From Cyclobacteriaceae bacterium (GTDB lineage: Bacteria; Bacteroidota; Bacteroidia; Cytophagales; Cyclobacteriaceae): a stretch of DNA of 43,985 nucleotides. A program made the translations under genes and the position numbers. The first letter of the stretch is position 1; every line of letters starts with the position of its first letter. The notes beneath the pieces were generated by a model. It searched no databases. It was not told the origin of the DNA and saw only the letters and a list, made by a program, of their open reading frames with translations. The DNA lies in contig JANQST010000344.1 in the NCBI GenBank assembly GCA_028279155.1, positions 1 through 43,985 on the forward strand, in the 5' to 3' direction. Of this stretch, positions 23,731 to 31,235 are shown one piece after another.

Positions 23731-24684
23731 ATGCATTTGTATAAACCCCTCTTACTACTGCTTCTGTCCATTACATGTTTGCACGCACAGGAGCACTCAC
23801 AACCCAGCAGTTTCAATGAATATTTGGCCACAGCTGGTATCAAAGTTAAAAAAGAGACCATTGCAGAAAATTTAGGTTACTTCATCAATTATGAGGGCTA
23901 CTTCGTTAAGCCTGATGTCAACAACAAGAAAAACAAACTAAAATGGTTTGAGGGCTCCATAACTAACAAAAAAGGTGAGGTTTTTACCAACCTCCAGTTA
24001 AAATTTAATACGATCAACAATTCATTGTATGTTAAGGAAAATGACAAGTTTTATAAGCTATCTCAATTTCGCCTTTCGGAATTCACACTGGTCGACAATG
24101 GAAAGGAGCGAAGATTTAGCAAAGGATTTGTGATTCCACTTACCACGGGAATAAGTATGGAATTTGAGATGAAGGCTCCAGAATTTCTTAGGTTTCTTAT
24201 GGCCTATGAAAATTTTGATGAGCTTGAAATCGCATCTTTGACACTTGGAAGTCAGGACCAAATGGGAAGAATTGACATTGAAATCAACGAAAGTACTACC
24301 GTAGATATCAGTTCATTAAAAAGTTATCTTCTAAGTCGCGAGGGAATAAAAAATGTAAAAATGAATTCCGAATCCACTGACACTAATGCTAACACCTACT
24401 TTGAAGTACTAAAGGATTACGGAAATTTTAGCCTCTTGAAATGGAATTCCAAACGGTTGAGCACCACGGAAGTAGTTGCTCTGGCGAAAAATCCAAATGT
24501 TCAAGTTTTCAAAGAGGAAACCTACTACTTCTCCAATGACAATAATGAAATTTACAAATTCGTTTTTGCAAAAAAATCCATACAAAAGAGTTTAGAATTT
24601 GTTGGAGTCACGAAGACGCAAACACTCCCTTCTTTTCCTAACGAAAAGAAATTGTTGAATTGGCTGGATAAGCACGTGGAGTAG
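23731..24684 (+). CDS. Secreted protein of unknown function
   Basis: The 317-residue product has a signal peptide (hydrophobic LLLLLLSITCLHAQ). The mature part is mixed alpha/beta with many Lys, Asn and Phe. I recognise no catalytic motif or repeat. The early segment with GYFVKPDVNNKKNKLKWFEG and QLKFNTINNSLYVKENDKFY resembles the way many exported Bacteroidetes proteins of unknown function describe a small beta domain. It lies after tex with a 105-nt gap and ends 13 nt from the convergent XRE regulator. Confidence 0.7.
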   Translation: MHLYKPLLLLLLSITCLHAQEHSQPSSFNEYLATAGIKVKKETIAENLGYFINYEGYFVKPDVNNKKNKLKWFEGSITNKKGEVFTNLQLKFNTINNSLYVKENDKFYKLSQFRLSEFTLVDNGKERRFSKGFVIPLTTGISMEFEMKAPEFLRFLMAYENFDELEIASLTLGSQDQMGRIDIEINESTTVDISSLKSYLLSREGIKNVKMNSESTDTNANTYFEVLKDYGNFSLLKWNSKRLSTTEVVALAKNPNVQVFKEETYYFSNDNNEIYKFVFAKKSIQKSLEFVGVTKTQTLPSFPNEKKLLNWLDKHVE

Positions 24685-24697
24685 TTATCAACTCCAA

Positions 24698-25138
24698 CTA
24701 CTTTTCTTTCAAAGCTTCCATCAACTGATCTTTCAGCTTACTGTTTTCTGAAATCAACGTCCCATAAACACCAATGGCCTGATCGATCAACCGATCTCGT
24801 TCAATCTTGGTTTCCGCTTGCTTTGCCCGAAGCAATAGTTCAATAGCATTCGCACTATTTCCATATTCTGCTTCTGGTTCATGGATAGTTGAAACTTCTG
24901 TGGAAGCTGTGGAGAAAAAAGACTCGTAATTCATATCATTCATTTCCAAGGTTAAAAATTTCCCTAAATCAAGGTGGAAATGATCAATTAGTTTGGTGTG
25001 GAAATCTGCCTTTGCTTGTGTTTCGTAGAAGTATCCTGCCACTTTTCCACGCTTGACACCCATCAAATCGGCCAATTTTTGTTGACTCAGGCCCATTCTT
25101 TTGCACAAGAATTTCAGATTGTGATTAAAGGTACTCAA
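24698..25138 (-). CDS. XRE-family HTH repressor (CI-like)
   Basis: The 146-residue protein has an N-terminal helix-turn-helix of the XRE type (about residues 6-60: LKFLCKRMGLSQQKLADLMG, then VKRGKVAGY) and a C-terminal half with helices rich in Glu, Lys and Leu (about 95-146), suited to dimer formation. It appears to start with TTG at 25138, since the next ATG (M15) would cut into the HTH domain. The start codon lies in one arm of a perfect inverted repeat. It diverges from a small HTH-like gene only 76 nt away, the arrangement of CI and Cro in phage switches. No C-terminal peptidase motif of LexA/CI type is seen, so release by self-cleavage is unlikely. Confidence 0.82.
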   Translation of the reverse strand: MSTFNHNLKFLCKRMGLSQQKLADLMGVKRGKVAGYFYETQAKADFHTKLIDHFHLDLGKFLTLEMNDMNYESFFSTASTEVSTIHEPEAEYGNSANAIELLLRAKQAETKIERDRLIDQAIGVYGTLISENSKLKDQLMEALKEK

Positions 25139-25189
25139 TTGTAGATAATTGGTAGTTTATTGTTTGTTATTGTAGTAATTATCTACAAT
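25138..25189. promoter_or_regulatory. Operator region 1 of the CI/Cro-like switch
   Basis: ATTGTAGATAATT (25138-25150) and its exact complement (25177-25189) form 13-bp arms 26 nt apart. A third copy of ATTGTAG lies at 25169-25175 and makes a second, tighter palindrome with CTACAAT (25183-25189). The left arm covers the first base of the XRE repressor start codon. A possible plus-strand promoter (TTTG 25163-25166, AATATTTG 25187-25194) overlaps the right arm. Confidence 0.7.
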
Positions 25190-25216
25190 ATTTGTCTAAG
25201 TCTCTTAGACAAATAT
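25188..25216. promoter_or_regulatory. Operator region 2 of the CI/Cro-like switch
   Basis: ATATTTGTCTAAG (25188-25200) and CTTAGACAAATAT (25204-25216) are perfect 13-bp arms around a 3-nt centre. The last two bases are the AT of the start codon of the small downstream gene. As RNA the palindrome would form a strong hairpin just before and into the start codon; as DNA it is a good dimer site. It shares TTGT and TAA elements with operator region 1 but is not identical. Confidence 0.7.
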
Positions 25217-25433
25217 GCTTAAAACACTGGTAAATATCCATGACTTAGTCGAGTCCGATTTCAGAGAAATACAAAAGTTGATTTCAAAAAAATTCGGAAA
25301 AGAATACACCGTTGGATATATCAGAAAGGTATGTAAAGGCCTAAGACACAACACTAAGATTATAGCCATGTCAAAAGATTATCTCGAGGTAAGAAAAGAG
25401 ATGAGATCAAAAATTGACAAGTTATCAAATTAG
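25215..25433 (+). CDS. Small predicted DNA-binding protein (Cro-like position)
   Basis: The 72-residue protein is helical and basic. The segment KFGKEYTVGYIRKVCKGLRHN (residues 27-47 in part) resembles the turn and recognition helix of short HTH proteins found in Bacteroidetes. The start codon ATG at 25215 is embedded in a perfect palindrome. It is divergent from the XRE repressor and is followed 7 nt later by a second small gene. Size, place and charge suit a Cro-like antagonist, but this is inference; no family was identified with certainty. Confidence 0.62.
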   Translation: MLKTLVNIHDLVESDFREIQKLISKKFGKEYTVGYIRKVCKGLRHNTKIIAMSKDYLEVRKEMRSKIDKLSN

Positions 25434-25440
25434 TGTACAA

Positions 25441-25677
25441 ATGACCAATCCATTGAATCAATTCGAGTCCGAGCAAAAAATGCTCGCCGAATTAAAAGAT
25501 CTTTTTCAGTTTGTTTCACCAAGAACCCTCCGACGGAACCTGGTGGATCTGTATTTTCTTTATATGTCCTCAGCAGAGGAACCGGATCTTCCCAATCAGA
25601 AAAATTTCTCCACCAATTTCTATTATCTCATCAATTTTCTAAATGAAATGGATGAACTCACGAAAGAGAAAAAGTAG
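25441..25677 (+). CDS. Small protein of unknown function in the XRE cassette
   Basis: I use the ATG at 25441 (78 residues); a TTG at 25414 would overlap the previous gene. The product is helical and acidic-to-neutral, with LFQFVSPRTLRRNLVDLYFLYM and NQKNFSTNFYYLINFLNEMDE. No domain is recognised. It is the second gene of the plus-strand arm of the cassette, 7 nt after the Cro-like gene, and ends 7 nt from the convergent hydrolase gene. It might be a regulator partner or an effector of the switch. Confidence 0.6.
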   Translation: MTNPLNQFESEQKMLAELKDLFQFVSPRTLRRNLVDLYFLYMSSAEEPDLPNQKNFSTNFYYLINFLNEMDELTKEKK

Positions 25678-25684
25678 ATCAATT

Positions 25685-26815
25685 CTATTGATAGTTTTCC
25701 CACCAATTGCCATACTCAACAGAATCAGGAAGGAAAAAGAGTTGACCAACTTCTGGTGTAACTATCTCAATATTTTCCTCTGAAGCTTTTTTTGTTAATC
25801 GTTCAACGGGTTCTTTCCAAGGATGCAAACTCAAATCAAACTTACCCCAGTGAATAGGCATTAAAAATTTTCCTTGTACATCTAAATGGGCTTGTGCTGT
25901 TTCTTCGGGAAACATATGGATCTCACTCCAGCCTTCATTGTATGCACCACATTCCATAAAGGTCAGGTCAAATGGTCCATACTTTTCTCCAATCTCCTTG
26001 AAACCAGGGAAATAACCACTGTCGCCACTGAAATAAAGATTTTTTGAATTTCCAGAAATAACCCACGAACCCCACAAGGTATTGAAACGATCACGAATGG
26101 CTCTTCCGGAAAAATGACGAGTAGGTGCCAATGCCAATTTCACACCGCTAACCTCCACCTCGTCCCACCACTTCAATTCTATGATATTTTCAGGCTTAAC
26201 ACCCCAATGTTCAAAATGAGCTCCTACACCCAAGGGCATATAAAACTTGTCAACCTTTCCAGCCAGTTCCTTGATTGTTGGATAGTCCAAATGATCGTAG
26301 TGATCATGAGAAATTAAAACCAGGTCAATCGGCGGAAGCTCATCCAACTCAATGTGGCGATCATAATTAAATCGTTCAGGTCCAATAAATGGAAACATAG
26401 AAGTACGCTCTCCCACGAGTACAGGATCCGTCAAAATAGTAAGTCCGTCAATACGTATTAGTAAGGTGGAATGACCAAACCAGGTAATTGCTACAACAGA
26501 ATCTGTTTCTAAAAACGCTTCTGCACTAAATGGAACGGTCGTGATTTGTTCCTGAGGTTTTCTTTCCTTTCCACTACTAAAAAGTTGTTCTTTTAAGACC
26601 TTTCTAAAGGTACTAAAGGACATATTCATTAAGGTCTCAACTGTATTCTCGAATTTTCCATCTTTAAAATTGGAAGCATTCTTCATACGTTCAAGTCTCG
26701 CTCCTTCTGGGTTGGCACCTATTTGTGGAGCTGTTTGGAAAAAAATGAAAACACTAATGAAAATGATCAGTGCCAGTGCAAGAATGGTGAGCATTACGTA
26801 CTTAAAGATTTTCAT
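25685..26815 (-). CDS. Membrane-anchored metallo-beta-lactamase-fold hydrolase (UlaG/NAPE-PLD-like)
   Basis: The 376-residue protein has one N-terminal membrane helix (about residues 7-27), then a metallo-beta-lactamase domain. The metal motif is SHDHYDH (His170, His172, Asp174, His175); further ligands are expected at TRHFSGR, FSGDSGYF and PIHWGKF. The segment ITWFGHSTLLIRIDG at the start of the domain is usual for the UlaG/NAPE-PLD-like branch, which cleaves phosphoester or lactone bonds, including phospholipids. It is probably fixed to the inner membrane with the domain outside. The precise substrate is unknown. Confidence 0.88.
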   Translation of the reverse strand: MKIFKYVMLTILALALIIFISVFIFFQTAPQIGANPEGARLERMKNASNFKDGKFENTVETLMNMSFSTFRKVLKEQLFSSGKERKPQEQITTVPFSAEAFLETDSVVAITWFGHSTLLIRIDGLTILTDPVLVGERTSMFPFIGPERFNYDRHIELDELPPIDLVLISHDHYDHLDYPTIKELAGKVDKFYMPLGVGAHFEHWGVKPENIIELKWWDEVEVSGVKLALAPTRHFSGRAIRDRFNTLWGSWVISGNSKNLYFSGDSGYFPGFKEIGEKYGPFDLTFMECGAYNEGWSEIHMFPEETAQAHLDVQGKFLMPIHWGKFDLSLHPWKEPVERLTKKASEENIEIVTPEVGQLFFLPDSVEYGNWWENYQ

Positions 26816-26907
26816 ACAAGACTATTGCTTGAGAAGGATGAATTATCCTCCAATCACTAATGCAAAAGACGAATGTTTTGTTACATCCCGATTTGATATC
26901 TTTTCTC

Positions 26908-27123
26908 CTACGCCTCGGGTTCTTCTTTTGGAGGTGGTTCTTCTCCAGGGGGGTGTTCAAGAATGTTACCAAATTCGTCAACATAGGCCATCATATCGGA
27001 AAGGTCTCCTCCCTTCAAGTTGTTTTCCTGGCGTTCTTTTTTCTTCTCCTCTTTTTCCTTTCTCTTCTGAAGCCTTTTCTTCTCTTTCTGACTTTTTATA
27101 AAGCTGTTCTGCGATCTGCCCAT
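26908..27123 (-). CDS. Small basic protein like the N-terminus of Bacteroidetes cold-shock proteins
   Basis: The 71-residue protein starts with MGRSQNSFIK, continues as a Lys/Glu/Arg-rich helix (about residues 10-37), then GGDLSDMMAYVDEFGNI and an acidic, proline-rich end (PPGEEPPPKEEPEA). The first 55 residues follow the N-terminal extension seen before the cold-shock domain in many Bacteroidetes proteins (MG-x-SQ-x-(T/S)F, then DMxAYVDENGNI). The cold-shock domain itself is absent, so this is a stand-alone version. It lies 108 nt downstream of a DEAD-box helicase gene in the same direction, which suggests a shared role in RNA handling at low temperature. Two overlapping open frames here are weaker in composition. 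Confidence 0.75.
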   Translation of the reverse strand: MGRSQNSFIKSQKEKKRLQKRKEKEEKKKERQENNLKGGDLSDMMAYVDEFGNILEHPPGEEPPPKEEPEA

Positions 27124-27231
27124 GTGCGGTAACGTTTAAAGTTGACAATCCAGCGAAGTTGTAAGAATATGCCTCATAGGTCAAATTCAAAAAAATCGCT
27201 TTCCAATTTTTAAAGATAACTTTTTTAAATG

Positions 27232-28914
27232 TTATCGTTTTCTCCTTTTTGATCTTCGGTGATCTTTTTTTGAAAATTTCCTTTCAGGGCGTCCCTTCTT
27301 CTTCGACTTTGGCTCTCTATCTGATCGATCTTCCCTGTTCATTCGAATACTTCTTCCATCCAAATGCACATTTCGAAACCTGGATGAAATATCGTTATCA
27401 TAACGTTTGTCAATTTCAAAATATGAGCAGTTTTTCTGTAAGCTCAGGTCTCCAAAAAATTTAGCATCAACTCGTGTGATTTCTGAAACATAAGAAATTA
27501 ATTCCTTTTTGCTCATACCGTCAATGCTTCCAATGTTTATGAAATAGCGGTTAAACCTTCCTTTATCTCTTTTTTCCGGCGATCCTCCTACTTTTTCATT
27601 TAAGTTGGACTCTTCCCCTCCTTTCACCAGATTTTCAATTTGGGAGGCAATCAGTTTTTTCAAAATATCTGATTTTGACAGGTGATCGAATTCTGACTCA
27701 ACGGCTTTGAATATTTCATTGGCCTTCTGGTTGGTTTCGGTCTTAACAATGGCTTCCACCCAGTTCTTCACTCGTTGCTCGGTGATGGATCCAACTCCAG
27801 GAACTTCGATATGTTCGAATTTCACCTTGATCTTTTTTTCCAGCTCCGTGATTTTCCTGCCCTCGCGTGGATTGATGAATGCCAGCGAGATTCCCTTTTT
27901 CCCCGCGCGACCAGTCCGACCACTTCTATGCGTGTATGACTCCAGTTGATCCGGTAATGTATGATGAAGCACGTGAGTCAAGTCATCAACGTCAATTCCC
28001 CGAGCAGCTACATCGGTAGCTACCAATAGTTGAATTGATTTTGACTTGAAGCGTTTCATAACATTGTCTCTCTGTTGTTGGGACAATTCACCATGAAGCG
28101 CCTCTGCATTATAACCTTGGCTACTCAATTCCTCAGCTATTTGTTGTGTTTCTCTTCTCGTCCGACAAAACATCACTCCTCTCATTTCAGGCTGAAGATC
28201 CAAAAAGCGGCGAAGCGCTGGTAATTTGTTTACCGTTTTGGTCATCACATATTTATGGAAAATATCTCTGTTACTTTTTTCTTCTCTGTTGATTGTGACC
28301 TCCTTCGGATGGGACATGTACTTTTTTACAATCTTCCGAATTTCCGGAGGCATCGTTGCAGAAAAAAGCCAGGTGGCTTTGAAATCTGGTGTATAGGATA
28401 GTATTTCATCAATTGCATCTTTGAAACCCATGTTGAGCATTTCATCAGCTTCATCCAAAACCACGTAGCGGATGTTGTCTAGCTTCACGGCTTTCCTTTT
28501 TATCAGGTCCAATAAGCGACCTGGGGTTGCTACCACAATTTGCGTGGGTCTTCGTAACGCCTTGATCTGGTTTAAAATCGCTGCACCGCCATAGACAACC
28601 TCAACGTTCAAATTTTTGTGATTCAAAGAAAAGTCTTCCAGTTGTTTCGCTGTTTGCTGTCCTAGCTCGCGTGTCGGGGACATAATGAGCGCCTGGGTGT
28701 ATGGCTGATCGCTATCAATAAGATCCATTAGCGGTAGTCCAAACGCTGCAGTTTTACCTGTGCCTGTCTGTGCTAATCCAATAAAATCACATGGAGCATT
28801 CTGAAGCAAAAGAGGAATTGCCTGTTCTTGAACCTGGGTGGGCTGCTCGAAACCTAGTTGATCAAGTACATCGATGGTGTTGGGTGAAAGGCCCAGCTTA
28901 GAAAAGTTACTCAA
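27232..28914 (-). CDS. DEAD-box RNA helicase with DbpA-like RNA-binding domain
   Basis: The 560-residue protein carries all helicase motifs: Q motif near residues 10-30 (GFEQPTQVQEQAI), AQTGTGKT (48-55), PTRELGQQ, TPGRLLD, DEAD (154-157), SATM, ATDVAARGID and HRSGRTGRAGKKG. After a linker, residues about 455-530 (NRYFINIGSIDGMSKKELI) match the DbpA C-terminal RRM-like domain, followed by a basic tail (RSKRRKR). This layout is that of the DeaD/CsdA group, which unwinds RNA in ribosome assembly and cold adaptation. A well-formed promoter lies directly upstream. Confidence 0.95.
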   Translation of the reverse strand: MSNFSKLGLSPNTIDVLDQLGFEQPTQVQEQAIPLLLQNAPCDFIGLAQTGTGKTAAFGLPLMDLIDSDQPYTQALIMSPTRELGQQTAKQLEDFSLNHKNLNVEVVYGGAAILNQIKALRRPTQIVVATPGRLLDLIKRKAVKLDNIRYVVLDEADEMLNMGFKDAIDEILSYTPDFKATWLFSATMPPEIRKIVKKYMSHPKEVTINREEKSNRDIFHKYVMTKTVNKLPALRRFLDLQPEMRGVMFCRTRRETQQIAEELSSQGYNAEALHGELSQQQRDNVMKRFKSKSIQLLVATDVAARGIDVDDLTHVLHHTLPDQLESYTHRSGRTGRAGKKGISLAFINPREGRKITELEKKIKVKFEHIEVPGVGSITEQRVKNWVEAIVKTETNQKANEIFKAVESEFDHLSKSDILKKLIASQIENLVKGGEESNLNEKVGGSPEKRDKGRFNRYFINIGSIDGMSKKELISYVSEITRVDAKFFGDLSLQKNCSYFEIDKRYDNDISSRFRNVHLDGRSIRMNREDRSDREPKSKKKGRPERKFSKKDHRRSKRRKR

Positions 28915-28937
28915 AAGGGATTTTTTTAGATGAGGCG

Positions 28938-28967
28938 CGAAGGTAGACTTATTTCACAAGATGACAA
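28938..28967 (-). promoter_or_regulatory. Promoter of the DEAD-box helicase gene
   Basis: On the minus strand TTG (28967-28965) is followed after exactly 19 nt by TACCTTCG (28945-28938), a one-mismatch fit to TAnnTTTG. The start codon lies 23 nt further on. Spacing and order match the Bacteroidetes housekeeping promoter. Confidence 0.65.
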
Positions 28968-29054
28968 CCTGAAAATCAGGGATTTGTGAATTGTCAGATC
29001 CCAAATGAAATTTATCTCAATTTTCGAAACTCTTTCATTTTTCAAAACGTTTAG

Positions 29055-29062
29055 TATATTTG
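29055..29062 (+). promoter_or_regulatory. -7 promoter element of the tetR gene
   Basis: TATATTTG matches TAnnTTTG exactly, 22 nt before the ATG. It runs into the palindromic operator at 29061, so a bound repressor would cover it. Confidence 0.55.
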
Positions 29063-29078
29063 TGAGTGATTACTCACA
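29061..29078. promoter_or_regulatory. TetR operator 1 (autoregulatory)
   Basis: TGTGAGT (29061-29067) and ACTCACA (29072-29078) form a perfect 7-bp inverted repeat with a 4-nt centre, between the -7 element and the start codon of a tetR gene. A related sequence recurs before the next gene. Confidence 0.75.
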
Positions 29079-29084
29079 TTATTA

Positions 29085-29615
29085 ATGACAGAAAAGCAGG
29101 AAAAGATAGTGAATGCCGCATTAGAGCTTTTTGCAAGAGAAGGATACAAAGCTACTTCTACGAGTAAGATCGCGAAGGAAGCCGGTGTTTCTGAAGGATT
29201 GATCTTCCGACATTATGAAAACAAAGAAGGACTCCTGGAAGCTATAATTCAGCAAGGAGAGGATCGAATCAAGTTGCTATTTGCAGATATCGTGTTGGAG
29301 ACTGATCCAAAGGAGGTTATTCGTAAAACAATAGATACGTTCAGCAAAGTCAACAAAAAGCCTGAAGAGGCCGATTTTTGGAAACTTCAGTACAAAATAA
29401 AGTGGGAGACAGAAGTATATGGAGAACATAAAGTCGAGCCATTACTAAAGGCTTTAGCCAAAGCATTTGAAGAACTAGGGTACGCTCAACCTTTGATTGA
29501 AGCACAGCTCCTGCTTTCAACTATGGACGGATTGGCTACCAGATTTTACCTGCAAAAAACGGGTTTCGATATTGAGCAACACATTGAGCTTTTAAAGAAA
29601 AAATACGAACTATAA
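29085..29615 (+). CDS. TetR/AcrR-family transcriptional repressor
   Basis: The 176-residue protein has the N-terminal TetR helix-turn-helix (about residues 5-50: IVNAALELFAREGYKATSTSKIA, with VSEGLIFRHYENKEGLLEAI holding the recognition helix). The C-terminal helical domain would bind an unknown ligand. It has a palindromic operator overlapping its own promoter and a similar sequence before the downstream SDR gene, so it probably represses itself and the following genes. It is the first of four genes in the same direction. Confidence 0.93.
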   Translation: MTEKQEKIVNAALELFAREGYKATSTSKIAKEAGVSEGLIFRHYENKEGLLEAIIQQGEDRIKLLFADIVLETDPKEVIRKTIDTFSKVNKKPEEADFWKLQYKIKWETEVYGEHKVEPLLKALAKAFEELGYAQPLIEAQLLLSTMDGLATRFYLQKTGFDIEQHIELLKKKYEL

Positions 29616-29630
29616 AAAATTTAAATACAA

Positions 29631-29648
29631 AATAAGTAAGTACTCACA
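29631..29648. promoter_or_regulatory. TetR operator 2 candidate
   Basis: AATAAGTAAGTACTCACA agrees with operator 1 at 13 of 18 positions and shares the full TACTCACA half. The left half is degenerate (AAGT instead of GAGT). It lies in the 46-nt gap between tetR and the SDR gene, 13 nt before the latter's ATG. Confidence 0.55.
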
Positions 29649-29661
29649 TAATATTATAACT

Positions 29662-30474
29662 ATGAAAAAGACAATTTTAATAACAGGATCTAGTACAGGC
29701 ATAGGTAGAGCTACAGTGACCAAGTTTCATCAAGAAGGTTGGAATGTAGTTGCAACAATGAGAACCCCAGAAAAAGAAGAGGAACTAAATAAACTGGAGA
29801 ATGTTTTGGTCACAAAACTGGATGTTACAGACCTACAATCAATTGGAGATGCTGTAAGCGCCGGCATTGCCAAATTTGGAAAGATTGATGCTCTTCTAAA
29901 CAACGCTGGATATGGAGCATATGGTCCACTTGAAGCTATGCCACGAGAAAACATTGTCCGCCAATTCAACACTAATGTTATTGGGCTCCTGGATGTAACT
30001 AAAGCTGTTCTCCCACATTTCAGACAAAACAAAAGTGGAAGCATTATTAATATTTCTTCAATTGGAGGCAAGATGACCTTTCCTTTAGGCACACTTTACC
30101 ATGGAACCAAATTTGCGGTTGAGGGTATATCTGAGGCACTAAGTTTCGAGTTGGATAAAATAGGGATAAAGGTGAAAATTGTAGAGCCTGGTGCCATTGC
30201 AACCGATTTTGGCGGAAGGTCTTTTGATTTTCAAAATGATGAAAGTCTTGAAGAATATCAGCCGAGTGTTCAAGCATTATTTGGTGGTTGGGAAAAGGCA
30301 ATGGTTAATGCCTCACCTGCATCATTGGTTGCGGATATCATTTTTACGGCGGCTACTGATGATTCAGAAACACTCCGCTATAGAGCCGGTGCAGATGCAG
30401 AACAATTGCTTGACGCTCGAGCTAGTATGAGCGATGCAGATTTCATAGGTATGATAAAGAGCCAGTTCAGTTAA
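29662..30474 (+). CDS. Short-chain dehydrogenase/reductase (SDR)
   Basis: The 270-residue protein is a classical SDR. It has the cofactor motif TGSSTGIG (residues 8-15), NNAG (80-83), the catalytic serine in INISS (about 129-133), and YxxxK as YHGTK (Tyr146, Lys150). The arginine-containing ATMRTPEKEE after the second strand suggests NADP(H). The product would reduce a carbonyl or oxidise an alcohol in the cytoplasm; the substrate cannot be read from sequence. It follows tetR with an operator-like site between, so it is the likely regulated target. Confidence 0.92.
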   Translation: MKKTILITGSSTGIGRATVTKFHQEGWNVVATMRTPEKEEELNKLENVLVTKLDVTDLQSIGDAVSAGIAKFGKIDALLNNAGYGAYGPLEAMPRENIVRQFNTNVIGLLDVTKAVLPHFRQNKSGSIINISSIGGKMTFPLGTLYHGTKFAVEGISEALSFELDKIGIKVKIVEPGAIATDFGGRSFDFQNDESLEEYQPSVQALFGGWEKAMVNASPASLVADIIFTAATDDSETLRYRAGADAEQLLDARASMSDADFIGMIKSQFS

Positions 30475-30542
30475 GCAATGGAATGTTGGTCTTCAGATTC
30501 GCATCTGAGGGCCAACTTGTTTCAAGTCAAAGCAAAAACAAT

Positions 30543-31220
30543 ATGAAAATAATCATTACAGGAGCTACGGGAATGGTTGGAAAAGGAGTTCTTCTTGAAT
30601 GCTTAGATCATGATAAGATTGATCAGGTGTTAAGTATTGGAAGATCGCAGTTGGAAATGGAACATCCGAAATTGAAGCAGATCATTCACAGCGATTTCTC
30701 AACGTACGAGTCCATTAAGTCAGAGTTATCTGGGTATGATGCAGCTTACCTATGTATGGGAGTAAGTGCTGCAGGCTTGAGTGAGGAAAAATACACTGAG
30801 ATCACTTATTCTTATACCTTGAACCTTGCCAAGACATTGTTAGAATTAAACCCTGAAATGACATGTATTTATGTTTCAGGAGAAGGAACGGATTCTTCAG
30901 AAAAAGGAAGGTCAATGTGGGCTCGAGTGAAAGGGAAAACAGAAAATGATTTATTGGCGCTTGGCTTTCGACAAGCATTTATGTTTCGGCCTGGGGGAAT
31001 TATTCCATTACGAGGAATTAAGCCAAGTAGTAAACTCTATCGGGTTTTAATAACATATCTAAAATGGCTCATCTACCTTGTAAAAGCCTTAGCTCCAAAT
31101 TCAGTTGTGAATACTACTCAAATAGGGATTGCAATGATAAATGCTTCACTTGGTGGCTATGATAAGTCTGTACTAAAACCCAGAGATATTCTGACCCTTT
31201 CTAATCTTGATAAAGGTTAG
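30543..31220 (+). CDS. NAD(P)-binding Rossmann protein (atypical SDR, NmrA/YwnB-like)
   Basis: I use the ATG at 30543 (225 residues), because MKIIITGATGMVGKG gives the usual start of the fold; an in-frame ATG 60 nt upstream adds residues unlike the family. The nucleotide motif is GATGMVGKG. The classical catalytic YxxxK is not obvious, as in atypical SDRs that bind NAD(P)H for regulation or quinone reduction; YVSGEGTDSSEKG and MFRPGGIIP fit that group. It lies 68 nt after the SDR and 15 nt before the bestrophin gene, probably in the same TetR-controlled unit. Confidence 0.85.
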   Translation: MKIIITGATGMVGKGVLLECLDHDKIDQVLSIGRSQLEMEHPKLKQIIHSDFSTYESIKSELSGYDAAYLCMGVSAAGLSEEKYTEITYSYTLNLAKTLLELNPEMTCIYVSGEGTDSSEKGRSMWARVKGKTENDLLALGFRQAFMFRPGGIIPLRGIKPSSKLYRVLITYLKWLIYLVKALAPNSVVNTTQIGIAMINASLGGYDKSVLKPRDILTLSNLDKG

Positions 31221-31235
31221 TTAAATTGACAACCT

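Noticed and set aside
26802..27132. Other open frames on both strands near the cold-shock-like gene (about 60-143 codons)
   Set aside because: They are shadows in low-complexity purine/pyrimidine-biased DNA, with unnatural runs of Phe, Leu and Ser or of Arg and Lys.
26978..27190. Minus-strand 70-codon frame overlapping the small cold-shock-like gene
   Set aside because: It reads the same Lys/Glu-rich DNA in another frame and has no recognisable motif; the 26908-27123 frame has the MGRSQ and AYVDE signatures.
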